Origin: Setophaga petechia
Lineage: Eukaryota; Chordata; Aves; Passeriformes; Parulidae
NCBI GenBank assembly: GCA_024362935.1
Contig: JANCRA010000012.1
Coordinates: 4,526,001-4,590,000, forward strand
Direction of reading: 5' to 3'
DNA: 64,000 nt
The translations under genes were made by a program, and so were the position numbers. The notes below the pieces were generated by a model. The model had not been told where the DNA came from. It was given only the letters and a program-made list of their open reading frames with translations, and searched no databases. Shown here piece after piece: positions 24,416 through 36,700 of this stretch (positions are counted from its first letter, which is position 1; the number at the start of each line of letters is the position of its first letter).

Positions 24416-26918
24416 AGATCTGGGATACATTTATTCTAAAATATGAAATTTTTTATGTTCCACAGAAGTCATCAGGTTTGCTAGAAGATTCCTGAATAAT
24501 TTTTTATGGCTGGTGATAGATAAGAGATGATCCTTTAAGTGATTTTCTGTTCTGGCTTAACTTTTAAAACAGTGTCAAGGGCCATGAAGATATGAAATCT
24601 ACCAGTGTCCATCCTTATGGTGTGGGAAAAAAAAGGTGTAGAAATAATCAGTTGATTGCTCATTTTCTTAGAATGGAAATGAAAAACTAAAAGCCAGAAG
24701 ACAGTGCTCTCATTCCATATACTACATAAAAAATTATGAGAAAAAGGTATGTGGGTTAAAGCACTAGAGGAATCATATACCCAAACAGCATACCTAAAAT
24801 TAGATCAAATTATTCCAAAACTTCATTTCCAGGTGGAAGATATATGAAAAGACTGTCATGAATGAAATAAAATAATTATTTGCATGTAAGCTGTGCATTC
24901 TCTTCAAAGCAACAGTTGCCAGTTAATTACAGGTTGTGAACTCTTTTTATACATCATGGAATGATTCATGAGGGCATTAAGGGAAGATTTCATAGTTAGG
25001 GGCAGACATTGAGATTCTCAGATGATGGAAATCAGTCCTTTTCTTTTTGTTTCTCTCAAGATACACCTCTGTATTCCATCAGAAAATCTAATTAACAAAT
25101 ACCAAATATACAGCTTCACAGTTAGAAGGTCATGTATTTGTATTTAACTTTTGAATATTATAGTAAATTGAATTTAATTCTGCCATTGAAACCAACTCTG
25201 CAGGTCTGCATCATTAACTAGAGGAACTGGATTTTGTTTCCTCTTGGTTTTATACCATTCCCCAAGTCTTTGCAAATACAGCAACAAAAAAAAAATAGTA
25301 GCCTGAAGCCATTCCACAGCAAACTGTGATCTTGTCAGATCTTATCAGCTCAGACAAGTTGGTCCTGGTCTGTAGCTGAGGTGACTACAGCAGGGAAAAA
25401 ATGGACTTAAGGGATGCTCCTATCTTTGGAGTTTCAGCCTGGTATTGCTACAGCAAATGGTTTCAATCTTTACTGCATATTTTCCAGCTGATTTTTTTCC
25501 TGATTTAAGTTGTGTCTTCCTTTCCTGAGTTTGAGAACACTGACTTCCAGCTTTTTCTGTGGGTGAGAAGGCAGAAAGATCAAATTCAAACTCTGTTTTT
25601 CTGAAAAATCCAGGCAATACGTTACTTTTGTATGGTTTTATGGCTGCATATTATTCCCACAGAAATAATTTAGCAAAATGCCTTTCTCTCGTCTTTGGAA
25701 AGAACTTTTGGGTGACAATGGTGGGCATGAACATAAAAAGAAGACTAGCTGACAGAAAATTCTATGTAGAGAAGAAGCATGGACAGAGTAAAAAAGCAGA
25801 ACGTATGAACAAATATATCAATATCCTGTTAATCTGAATTCTTGCTTAAAATTCCTGAAAGGGGGAGTTCATTCTTCTTTGTGTATTCCTGTCTTAATTA
25901 CACACATGGTTTGATGCGTGATGAAGGACCTAATATAATAGGGTATGCTGGGTTTTGAAATGGAAAAAATGCCACCTGGTTGATAATGTAGGAGGGAAGA
26001 AAAGAGAAAAAATCTCACAAATTATAGAAAGAAAACTAAGCAAATAAAGTGATAAAAGAATAAAAATAAATATGAATTAAAAGAAACAAGAAAATATTTG
26101 AAAAAGAATGAAACAAGGCAACCCAGTCCTGTATTAGATATAACCACAGTGTTAAAACATATAGCCCACATGTAAGCACCTACAAACTAGCATCTAACCT
26201 CAAGTATCTTAACCTCAAAGCAAATCCCAGCTGAAGTGTTGAAAAACATCAATAATATGCATATATTTTCTGTAGCTGGTGTCTTTAAAGTTTATCTGTT
26301 TCCAAAGATTTCCCTTCTTTTGGTATTCCTCATGACTCCATTAAAAAAAAAGCCACCTAGTAATTAGACCAATGGTACATGTAGCAGGCCTCTTTTTGGT
26401 AACACCCAGAAGCTGGTAATTCAATACCAGCATAAAAACCCTTGATTTGGAAATATTTATTGAAGTCCAAAATAATATGTCACCATTGTAGAGAATAGAG
26501 GTCTACTTGAATTTTGTTCCTGTTCTCATCCTCTCTTGAGGAGAGCTGGGGCACTTTATTTTCTGGAGCATCTTAACTCTTCAGTGTGTAGCTCAGAAAG
26601 AAAAGGTCTGTTTCCTCAGCATATCACTTTAATAATTTCCATCATTCTGAAGCAATGTGCTTCCTGTGAAAAGGTGTGGAGGCAGAAGCACCTTTTGTAA
26701 TAGGACTAGTTCTTTTCAATACTGAAGTCTGCAATTTTTTTGGCCTTTACTGTATGGAAGATGTTCAGAATTCATCTGTGTGAGGATGAAACACAATACA
26801 CTACTTTCAGAACACACATAAGTCAAAAGAACATGCTCAGTTTATGTTTCATTTATTAACCGAACCTTGAATAAAATTCTTATTCAGATTCATTACAGCA
26901 AAGAGCAAGAGAAAGGAT
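24416..26918. other. Stretch without recognisable features
   Basis: No exon or transposon recognised. The plus-strand frame 25559-25837 and minus-strand frame 25420-25617 overlap on opposite strands and have no family resemblance. Confidence 0.5.
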
Positions 26919-26944
26919 AAGAGAGAGAGAGAAAGAGTGAGAGA
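26919..26944. repeat. Purine (GA)n low-complexity run
   Basis: GAGAGAGAGAGAAAGAGTGAGAG immediately precedes the 3' end of a minus-strand CR1. It could be part of the A/G-rich target site. Confidence 0.7.
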
Positions 26945-26948
26945 ACTG

Positions 26949-28078
26949 CAGAATCACAGATTATGCTGAGTTGGAAGGAACCCACCTGGATCAAGTTCAG
27001 CTCCTGGCCCTGCACAGCACCATCCCCAAGTCACACCATGTGCCCGAGAGCATTGCTCAAACCCTTGAGCTCTGTCAGGCTGGTGCTGTGACCACTTCCC
27101 TGGGGAGCCTGTTCAGTGCCCAAACACCCTCTGAGGGAAGAACATTCTCCTGATATCCAGCCTTAACCTCCCTGACACAACTTCAGGCCATTCCCTTGGG
27201 TTCTATCACTGCTCACCACAGAGCAGAGATCAGTGCCTGACCTTCCTCTTTCCCTTATGAGGAAGATGTAACAGCAGTGAGGTTTCCTCTCAGACTCCTG
27301 TGCTCCAGGTTGAAAAGATCAAATGACCTCAGGTTCCCCTCAAACCTTTTCTCCATTCTCATTGTCCTCCTCTGGATACTGTTTAATAGCTTAAAGTCTT
27401 TTTTATATTACAGTGCCCAAAACTGCCCACAGCTCTCGAGGCAAAGCTGCCCCAGCGCAGAGCAGAGCAGGACAATCCCCTCCCTTGCCCAGCTGCTGAT
27501 GCTGTGCCTGATGCCCCCCAACACAGCTGATGCTCCTTGCTGTCAGGGCACTGCTGGCTCATGTTCAACTTGCATTCACCAGGACCCCCAGGTCCTTTTC
27601 TGCAGCACTGCTCTGCAGCCTCTCCTTCTCCAGTCTGTCCATACATCCAGGGTTGCCCCATTCCAGGTGCAGATTCCAACACTTTCCCTTGTTGAAGGTG
27701 ATTGCCCAGTCCTCTAATTTGTCAAGGTCTCTCTGCAGGGTCTCCCTGCCTTTGATGGAGTCAACAACTCCTCCCAGTTCTGTATCAGCTGTGAGCTTGC
27801 TTAGTATCCCTTCCAGTCCTGCATCCAAGTAATTTTTGTAGATGTTGAAGAGCACAGGGGCAAGGATGGAGCCCTACAGAATCCCACTAATGACAGGTCA
27901 CCACCTGATGTCACCCCATTCACTGTAACCCTTTATGCCCCATGCATGAGCTAGTTGCTCACCCATCCCATGATGTGTTTATTCAGCTATGGCTGGACAT
28001 TTTGTCGAGAAGGATCCTGTGAGAGACAGTATTGAATACTTTACAGAAATCCAAGAAGATTACATCAAAGAACACTTT
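26949..28078 (-). mobile_element. CR1 LINE, minus strand, retains part of reverse transcriptase
   Basis: About 1.13 kb, the longest uninterrupted CR1 here. On the minus strand it runs from about 28078 (reversed text TTACAGAAATCCAAGAAGAT, ORF2) to the 3' tail at 26949 (GCAGAATCACAGATTATGCT, reversed). The minus-strand frame at 27565-27855 reads LFNIYKNYLDAGLEGILSKL, then TADTELGGVVDS, then QRDLDKLEDWAI, the RT palm and following region. The catalytic F-x-D-D-like box has decayed: where CR1 has FADDTKL this copy has LTADTEL, so one of the paired aspartates is lost. Downstream frames are shifted. Dead copy. Confidence 0.93.
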
Positions 28079-29261
28079 GTATAAACTTCTTCTCAATATG
28101 AGGGAATCAACACATTACAAAAAATATATCACTTAGAAAAATAGCATGTGATTTCTGTAAGAAAATTTTGGTAAAAACAAATAAATTTTCAGAGAACTCT
28201 AAGCTATTCATAGGAGTCTGCAAATCCTGAAAATAAATATGATGTATAAAAAAATCAAGATCCTTTGGCCAGAAGATTCAAGAAGAATACTGTGAGCTCC
28301 TGTCCATTCCCACTATTTTATAAGCCAGAAACCACAGTAATCACCACAGTGGTTCCCCAGAGAAAAGAGAATCAAAGTCTGCTCTTTCTGAGACACCACA
28401 GTTTCTTTTTTTGGTACTACTCCTCCTTTTTAGATATATTTGTTGATAGAGCTCATTGATTTCTCCTGAAATTTCTATCAAATGGCACCTTGGTAAGTTT
28501 ATAAGGTGAAGCATGGGAGATACTGCTGTTATTATTTCATGACCTGGAAGACCTTTCCCAGGTTTAAAAAGTAATCCTAAGCCATCAAGGCTCAGTCTGC
28601 ACTGAAATGCATATAAGTCTTTAGAAATGTTGAAGGAGTGTCCTTGCAATTCATGTAAGTGTCAGTCATTAATGTCAGCATATCTAATTAAAGCATGCTG
28701 CTCAATTCTTTCAGACTTTTTCGTTGCTTTAAATACGTGGCACACGTACATCAAATCTTAATATATATCAAATCATAATACCTGCCAAAAAGAAGTACTT
28801 TGCTTTGTGAAAGAAAAACAACTTTATTTCTTTAAGAGTTTGTTTCTGTGATTGTCTTTAGTACAGCCATCATGAGGAATGAGAAAAAGGAGTATCTCTT
28901 CTATTGTACGAAAATTTAGGTTCCTTTGGTTTACCGCAACCATCTTCAAATCTTACAATATTGATTATTTAAATATCTGTTGCTGCTCTGAGTATTTTCC
29001 TGCTGACTGGCAGATTCCATTGCTTTATCTGCTGAGGAATTCAGATTTGTTAAAGTTATGAGAAAACAGCACTGTGTACGAATCATCAATCTCCCTCCAT
29101 TGTTAGCACTGAGATGTTATGGGGACAGCTGGCATTTCCTTGACACATGCTACGATGTCCCCAAAATCTCTCATCTTTCTAGACTTGACAGAAAGAAAAT
29201 TAATCGTGCAGACAGCGATTTATCATTTTGAGGATTATCCAGGCAGCCCAGTAACGCTGAA
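28079..29261. other. AT-rich flank of the CpG island, no gene seen
   Basis: No recognisable repeat or exon. Overlapping open frames on both strands at 28265-28649 have no protein resemblance. If the CpG island is a promoter, this is its plus-strand upstream flank. Confidence 0.45.
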
Positions 29262-29510
29262 AGAACTAAATGTGCTGCTCGCCGCCGTAATCTGGGCACG
29301 GATTCCGCAGCGGCATGAGGACCAAGGTGGTTTTTGGTGTCTCGCACGGGGAGGTTGCTCGGGCCCCGAGCGCAGCGGGCGCTCCCCGCGCCGGCGCTGC
29401 CTGCGGGTGGCAGCAGCGCTCTGCGGCTGGGCTCGGCATCCCGAGCGCGGGGGAGAGAGTTTGTGCATCGCCCTGAGACACGGTGGGAAACCGAACGGAA
29501 GCGAGAACTT
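29262..29510. promoter_or_regulatory. Isolated CpG island, candidate promoter or first exon
   Basis: By hand count there are about 28 CpGs in roughly 230 bp, against almost none in the surrounding kilobases, together with a sharp rise in GC. It includes the 10-bp palindrome GCGCCGGCGC. CpG islands in bird and mammal genomes usually mark promoters kept unmethylated in the germ line. Open frames cross it on both strands (plus 29119-29514 and 29334-29573; minus 29235-29468), but GC-rich DNA lacks stops by composition, so they are not evidence of coding. A donor-like AAG/GTATGA occurs at 29578-29586 on the plus strand and could end a first exon. Direction and target gene are unknown. An exonic or enhancer CpG cluster is the alternative. 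Confidence 0.6.
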
Positions 29511-29866
29511 TTAAATCATAATTTTGTGTTTAATCTAACGGCATCACAGTATTTTTTAGCAGGAAATAGCTAGTGTTAAGGTATGACAACCTCTTTAAAA
29601 GCTGAACTATCTGAAGAGATAGAAAGAATGATACTGCAGAAATGAATTGTAAATCACGTCTTCAAAAGAAACCTTGCATTTCCTCTCTGGAATGCTGTAT
29701 TCGTTTGCTGTTTCTTTTTTAGATAGATACCCAAGGCTTAATATTACCCTTAACATATTGAACACTTGATTTTAATTGTGGAGTTAAAGTCAAATTAATG
29801 TAAGAACACCTATATCTGTTCATAGACATTCATTAAAGAAAATCAGCTCTTCAACTTGGAAAAAAA

Positions 29867-29940
29867 AATTAAAATTATTAGAACCAGAGTGAGACAATTC
29901 AATTTAATAATTAAAATCATTAGAACCAGAGTGAGACAAT
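29867..29940. repeat. Tandem duplication, 32-bp unit, period 42
   Basis: AATTAAAATTATTAGAACCA and the following 12 bases at 29867-29898 recur at 29909-29940 with a single T-to-C change, separated by 10 bp. A recent local duplication. Confidence 0.9.
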
Positions 29941-31599
29941 GAACTTCATTCTCCACATTTCACTCAAAAGCTAGTGATGCGTTTGTCAGGTATGCAGACA
30001 GAGCCTGGATGCCTATCCAGTAGTAAATATAAAATGTGTGTGAGTCTCTTACACTGAGGAAAATTTGGAAATTTTCTGAAGCTTTTCCTAGTGCCTGCTG
30101 TTTTCTGTGTTACATTCTTTAGGGAAGCAAGTTTGTGGTCCCAGTTCCTATTCCTCCACCAGTCCCAATGGGTTGTGGCACATAAGTGCTGTATGGCTGT
30201 ATTTATGTTTATTTCATTAAGCCCTCTGTGAATAAGCACAAATCTGATGTAAGGACCCAAAGGAATGGAGAATTATTTCCTTCTTTAAGTTGTTCAGGAA
30301 GGCGCAGTAAGTCCCCATATATAATTCTAAGACAGGGACTGCAGCTGTAATTTACCTCTGTAAAACTGGAAGCTTGATGGGTGTCTGTCTGCCCCCTACC
30401 ATTAAAAAACAGTCCAACACGTTAGTTTCTTCAGATTGGACTATCTAAGAACAGGGAGAAAACCAGATGTAAATCCTGGTGCTTGATTTAATCTCAAGTG
30501 CTTTGGGGGTGATGGAAGCACCTATTATCCCTTTTAAGTTATTCACTTGTTAATTTAATCCATGACATTGATCTCATTTGTGTCAAGTCTGCATAATGAA
30601 ATCAGACTATTAGTTTAATTTTTCAATCAGTAATTTGCATACTAGAGAGTCAATCTGCCTTTCTTACAGAGTGAAACCCAGAGAGGCCTGAGCCACTCAG
30701 CAGTGATGCAGAGCACCATATAGATCAAAACCACCCCACATTTATATGAAAAAAATATGAACTAGAACATATTTATGTGTTTGTCATTCAGCTGACATAG
30801 GCAAAATAAAGTGTTAGGTGCTTAAACTGTAAATTACAGCTCTGATTTTCTATAGAAATGTGCACAGCCTGTGTCCTGTAATCTGTCAATTTCTCATTGT
30901 TGTCCTCTCTTCCGTCATCCTAGCAGTGCAATCTTTAAAAGAATGCTATAGAAAACAGTGTGCTGCTCATTTCTTCCTTTGTATTCATCTCAAATGAATA
31001 TCTGTTTGTGCAGCCAGTATGTGCACATTTTCCTGCAAATATAATGTAATTTTGATTTGAGCAAACAGCTGTCTCAGTCCCTCTATGACATTGAGTGCTA
31101 AACGCTCACATTTCATCCTGCTTAGAAATTATGAAGATAGGGATATAGGGAAAAGGCAGCAGCTAACATGGCTTATGCAAAATCTGTGGTTGCATTGGCA
31201 GAATTGCTGCCCAGAATGGGATGGTGACACAAAGGATCACTACTCTGTTCTTATGTTTGTCATCCGTTGTGACTCAAACCAAACTACAGGGATGCTCAAA
31301 ATATTCTCTTCTGGAGATGTTTCATTTTATACAAGTTAATAGAAGACTACTAAACATTAATGAAACTACAAGCTACTGTTGATATTCAGGCACTCAGCTG
31401 AGAGATAGCTAGAAGCCTACTCCTGGGTGCAGCTCATTTTTAGCCATCTGTTCAACGTGAATGACCAGGATTTTTAGAAGGATTTGGAGACGACAGAATT
31501 ACAAATCTCAAGGTAGATGATGGCAAATGGTTCTGAGGATTTACCTCTTTCTTTTCTTGCAAAAATCCCCAAATAAATATATTGTGTCCAAAAATGAAT
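29941..31599. other. Stretch without recognisable features
   Basis: No repeat or exon recognised. Open frames at 29964-30260 (-) and 31085-31339 (+) have no domain resemblance or splice context. Confidence 0.5.
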
Positions 31600-31772
31600 G
31601 GGAAATTAAGCTAGTGAAGGGGCTGGAGCACAAGTCTGATGAGGAGCAGCTGAAGGAGCTGGGGTTGTTCAGCCTGGAGAAAAGGAGGTTTAGGAGAGAC
31701 CTTATCACATTCTGAAACTCCCTGAAAGTAGATTGTAGCCAGGTGGGTGTTGTTCTCTTCTCCCAGATTTCA
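31600..31772 (+). mobile_element. CR1 LINE internal fragment, plus strand
   Basis: AAGGGGCTGGAGCACAAGTC, GGAGCTGGGGTTGTTCAGCC and GTTGTAGCCAGGTGGGTGTT-like text (with ATTGTAGCC here) are CR1 ORF2 C-terminal sequence. The plus-strand frame gives [20 protein letters not shown], then [12 protein letters not shown]. Both ends are missing, including the 3' tail, so this is a fragment of an older insertion. The opposite-strand frame 31541-31789 is a shadow. Confidence 0.85.
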
Positions 31773-32256
31773 TTTTCTTTCAGTTTCATAGTATGCTTTT
31801 ATTTCTTTATCTATTTGTTTGTATTTTATTTTTGAATAAGCCATATACACTACCCTCATCAGTAATTTTTACAAATGGACTGCTCTTCCTGAACCCAAAA
31901 TGTACCCTTTACATTTGGAACAGGAGATAGTCATTGACATCACACGCATAAATATATAGGGTGATTTGGGAATGCAAAAATAATATTATAAATATCTAAA
32001 ACTTCTATTTTTGGCTAAGTTTTACAGTTTTTAAAGTTTTACTATCAAAATAGTGTGTTAGGTATTTTGTGATGAGTGATTTTTAAATAGAATATTTACT
32101 TCTCCCTTTAAATGTTTTATAGCCTTAAATGAGTCTGGTTATCTCCTGAGCTAGTCCCTGACTGAGTTTCTGAAATTCATAAGGCTAAAATACATACTGT
32201 AAAACCAATGCTTTATTTGTATGGATGAAATGATCACAAGCCACAGCTAAGCTTCC

Positions 32257-32283
32257 CAACCTGACAGCATATATGTCAGGTTG
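32257..32283. repeat. Inverted repeat, 10-bp perfect arms
   Basis: CAACCTGACA at 32257-32266 and its exact complement TGTCAGGTTG at 32274-32283 are separated by GCATATA. It would form a 10-bp stem with a 7-nt loop in RNA or single-stranded DNA. Confidence 0.85.
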
Positions 32284-35200
32284 TTAAAAATGTCTGCATG
32301 ATAATGTGAACCAAAGAATGCCACATGAAGCTTTTAAAAAAGCCTTCGGTATTGGGAAATAAATATGTCGTAGGCATGGAAATTACATTTATAGTTAATG
32401 AGACTACTATAGAATAATTCAGTTTGGGAATCGAAAATTATTTTTCAAGGATTGATTTAAATGAATTAAAGCCAGAATACTCAGAATAAATGCTAAAATG
32501 GGAATAAAATTGTGTGTACTTTCAGATGTTCTGCTATTTTGGCATTGCAGTGCTGCATCTAAATTACAAATGAGCTCAAGGGCAGGGTACAAGAGCAAAG
32601 ACTGCATGTAATTTATGTGGGTTAAGGAATACACCTTATATACAGAACTAAGGATTTATTGTTAGATTAATTAAAGTGAAGGAGATATTATTAACTCAGT
32701 CACAATTAATTACTAAAACAGCTTATAATGACAGAATTGAAATTGATAAAGACAAACACTTTAGTATCAACTCTCTTCCCTGGTGTTAGGCTCACCCCTG
32801 AAGCCTGCCCAGCATGCTAAGCTCAAAGGCGCTGGTCTTCCCCAGGAAGAAGATATGCAAGTACAGTGAGTTGTCAACATCCTGCTTCATTTGGCAATAA
32901 ACATCTTTTATTGATGGAGGATTTCTTCCCTCTTGCTCTTCAGTGGACTTAAAACTCTGTTTATATGTTTGCTGACCATCTACTTACTTCATCTTTACTT
33001 GCAGATCCCCATTTTCATGTACTGTTGAGTTTTATTATATATGCGATATTTTGCCTATTCTGCATGTTCATTCTTTGCTTCTGTGTTTTCCTCATAACCA
33101 TTTTGTCATTCCCAGTTAATAAGGCTTTATGCCTTCAATGAATAGCAACTGAATATTTGTGGCACATTTTTTTGGTCCTGGGCTGATCAGTATCATATTT
33201 ACAAGGCCTAAATCACAATCTTTACTCACACTGTCAGCATCTCAAGCTCTTGATTTTCTTCAATAGCCTTCAAGATGTGGTTTCCTGATAACAAATAATA
33301 TTTTGTTACCACAAACTAATCTGAGAAAAATCCTTTCTGGAGTGACACTGAATAGATTAGTCTGCAAAAAAATGATCTACTGATCCATTTCAGATATATA
33401 TATATCCATAGATATTACAGGTACAGAAATGATTGTAATTACTGCATGTTATTAATATCTAATGGCTACATTGACATCTCTGATATCAAATTTCTTTGCT
33501 CCAACATAGTGCTTGCATGCTAACTGAAACAGCTATTCTTAAATCTACTATACTATTGTAATATCTGCTGCTCAGCTGTGGTCTAACGTCAGCAGTTGCA
33601 AGTGTATCCTCAGGTACATCACTGTTGTCCTTCCAGTTACCCATACATTCACCCATAAATTCCTGTATAAGCAATTAATCTTCATATATGCATGTGTGTT
33701 AGTGTGTCCTTCCAAAGAACTTGTACTTGAAATATGAATGAAAAATTAAAGGTAATAATTTTTGCGAAAAGGTTCCCAAAGCTCTACTGGCTTTCCAGAT
33801 TTGTGGAGTCAAATCATAACCACTGAATCAGGAGGCATGGATAGGTGCATCACTAGATTTTCCAGGGGCCTCTCCATTAGATCCTGGCAGGCAGCATGTT
33901 GTTGTGTTGTCTGTTGCCACTCCCCTGCCTTTGTCAAGTGTCATGTGCTGTTGAAAATAAAAATCACTGCCACACACACAGAGTGAGAAACACATCCTCT
34001 CTCGAATGAAGATCAGCATTAGTAAAATGATTGTTTTCATTCTGTTTAACTCTGCTGCACGAGAGGCTTTCACACTTTCAGCAACATGATGCAAACAGGT
34101 TGAATTAGCAGTTGCTGATGAAATTTTCAGCTTTTCATGTATTTTGTGAAATCGAATCTATTCTGTCTCTGCACTTTAGGGAGCATTAAATGCGTGTCAT
34201 GTAATCACAGATGAGCTGCTACTAAACCATTGGGGAAACTGCATCTCCTGGTCTAGAAACTCCAGGCTACAAACAGACAAATATCTAACACAAAGAGCCA
34301 CATTGAGAATTCCTCTCACAGGAGAAGGCATTTTATTAACAAAATCCTAATATCTATAAGAGAAAAAAAAGTGATGAAATTATGAAGTGATCACAACTAA
34401 AAGAAATAATATCTGTGGCTTGTGGAGTGAACAAGATTTACCAATAATCTTGTGTCTTTCTCATTTCAGCTTTGAAGAAAATACCGGTTGGTGGAACATT
34501 TTGAAATGGAAGTTCTATATTTGTAGTTCCAAATTCCTCAGAATTTTGTTATTTCTTTTAAGAATCCTTCATTAAATTTTGTTGGTTTTCTTTTCTTTAA
34601 AGCTAAAGTGCTGTCCTTTATGCCCCCCATGGGAGCTTGACACAATAAGGACTGTGGGATGGAATATTTTAATGGTACAAAAAAGGGCAGAGTTAAAAAC
34701 GAAACAATCTGCTGTTAGTAACAGAGATTTAGAAATCTGAAAAATTCACAGACAGAATCTAGTCCTGGTGCTATGGTACCTGTTGTCTAGCTTTGATCAA
34801 ATAATTTCCATTTTTTGCCATTTTACCCATCTATGTTAGAACAAGTGTCCCCAGTTTTCCCTGATAAGATGATAATGCATGACTAGTTTGATACTCCAAT
34901 AATACTATTGGTTTTTATGTGTTATAAAAGATTTCAATCACATGCATATGTTCAAACATCATAGTATGTTACATAGTCAATTTCAAAAAGGTTAGTTTTT
35001 GATAGCTCTAACTTTTTAAAATGTCAAATAACCACCCTGAAGACTTTTTTTGTGACAGTTGTAGCAAGAATGAAATGTTCCGCACAATCTGTTCTCTATT
35101 TGAAAGTATAAGTGTTGGAAAACAATTATCTGAACATGGGAATTTTTTTTTCAAGAATCAGTATGAAAAAGGAAACTCTAGAAACAGTTCAATGGAATCT

Positions 35201-35774
35201 TGGAAGGAGGGATTTGAACAAAGCAAAATAATTTTTACAGTTAAAATTAAGTATGCCAAGTGTTTTGCATAATAATATTTTATAATTGATTTATGATTAC
35301 TGAAAAAAGAAGCTTATGAAGACATCTTATAAGGACCTTTTAATCCAGTTGTTCTAATAGAATCTGCTAAAACAATTAATAATGCATATAGTACTTTCCT
35401 ATGTTGTCATTTTTCTTTCCTAGTTAATGGATACTGCTTTCAATTTTTTGTTCAATTACTGTGATTAATTAGGCTTTTTTGTCCCTTATTTCTATTATCA
35501 GATTAAATGTTATAGGTGCTTCACTTTGGGGTAATTAAACATCTTTTTAATAAGAAAAACTAATTTTTGTTTGCTTGTTTATCTTCATAAATATCCTTGT
35601 TATCCTATTTATTTTCTCATGGAGAAAGCCAAGAGGGAGATGTGGGAATGCAAATGCTTCAGAATTTCCGTCCTCTTTTTTTTTTTTCTCTGTATATGGA
35701 CTAGAAAAGGAAGGAATCAGAGGATGATATCTTTCTTTTCTGCTATCCTATGTCTACCAATGCTTCACAAAGAA

Positions 35775-35810
35775 GGAAACTTGTTTGTTATTTCCTAACA
35801 AACAAGTTCC
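35775..35810. repeat. Inverted repeat, 13-bp perfect arms with 5-nt loop
   Basis: AACTTGTTTGTTA (35778-35790) and TAACAAACAAGTT (35796-35808) pair perfectly around TTTCC. The stem extends by GG/CC with one bulged A. The arms contain TGTTTGTT/AACAAACA, which resembles forkhead-type sites. Confidence 0.9.
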
Positions 35811-36349
35811 TGTAACATTTTTTGCCATTAACTCATTCTGTATATTTTAATCAAAAATACAGTGACTTACAGGTCTTCTCTGTCCATGCATTGCACTGGA
35901 ATTGAGACTCCTCTGTACAATTTCACTGAAATTGGCTGAGAGGTGTGCACACCTATTTTTCATGAGAAGCCAAGGTGCAAATGTTTTGCATGTTTCACTT
36001 TCAGAACACATAGTGCACTATGAATAGTTTTAGAATTTCCTTATAGGCAATGTTTGAAAAAGGATCATTCTGATTCCTAATGCTGTCTCTGTCAGCAGCA
36101 ACCATCTGCTTCACAGCAATGGTACTATCCTCTCTTCCTAGGGAGGTGAAAATGCAAAGCTTTAATATACACTATTCATGGCCACCTCCAGACTACACTG
36201 TAAATTACTTTCATGGGGTAAGACTGTCCCCTGAACATGCTTATGGCAGCATCAAAGTTTCTGCTTTAAGTTGCTTATAATAATCTTCCATGAAGTTACA
36301 GAAACATATGCCTGTATATGAAGATTCATTTTAAATCTTAATATTTCCA

Positions 36350-36395
36350 TTTATAAATAAATCCAAATAATGTTTATAAATAAATCCAAATAATG
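36350..36395. repeat. Perfect 23-bp tandem duplication
   Basis: 36350-36372 and 36373-36395 are identical and abut directly (unit begins TTTATAAATAAATCC). With no divergence, the duplication is recent or conserved by slippage. Confidence 0.92.
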
Positions 36396-36658
36396 TTAAT
36401 TATTTATCTTCTTTATAATAGATACTGTCACAATGGAAATGGTTATTGACTCAAAGATGGACCCTGAAGCAAGTGAAAAAAATTTGAGTCAGACTCTAAA
36501 AATGTGCAAATCAATTCCAAATCTTTAAGTAAATCTTCACATGGCTAATATTAGAAGATCTTACATATGTTATGACAACATACAATGCTTCAGGAATGTA
36601 ATAGTTGGACATAGCTTCTCTTCATATATAATCATCTGTGAGAATAATGACTGAACAC

Positions 36659-36700
36659 ATTTATGCATAAAACATCATGATTTATGCATATAACATCATA
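36659..36700. repeat. Imperfect 21-bp tandem duplication
   Basis: Two adjacent copies of a unit starting ATTTATGCATA, differing at two of 21 positions. Confidence 0.8.

Noticed and set aside
27277..27832. Overlapping plus-strand frames of 146 and 100 codons
   Set aside because: Antisense of a minus-strand CR1.
29119..29573. Frames of 71 to 131 codons across the CpG island on both strands
   Set aside because: GC-rich DNA lacks stop codons by composition, and frames exist on both strands; the island is kept as regulatory, not as a CDS.
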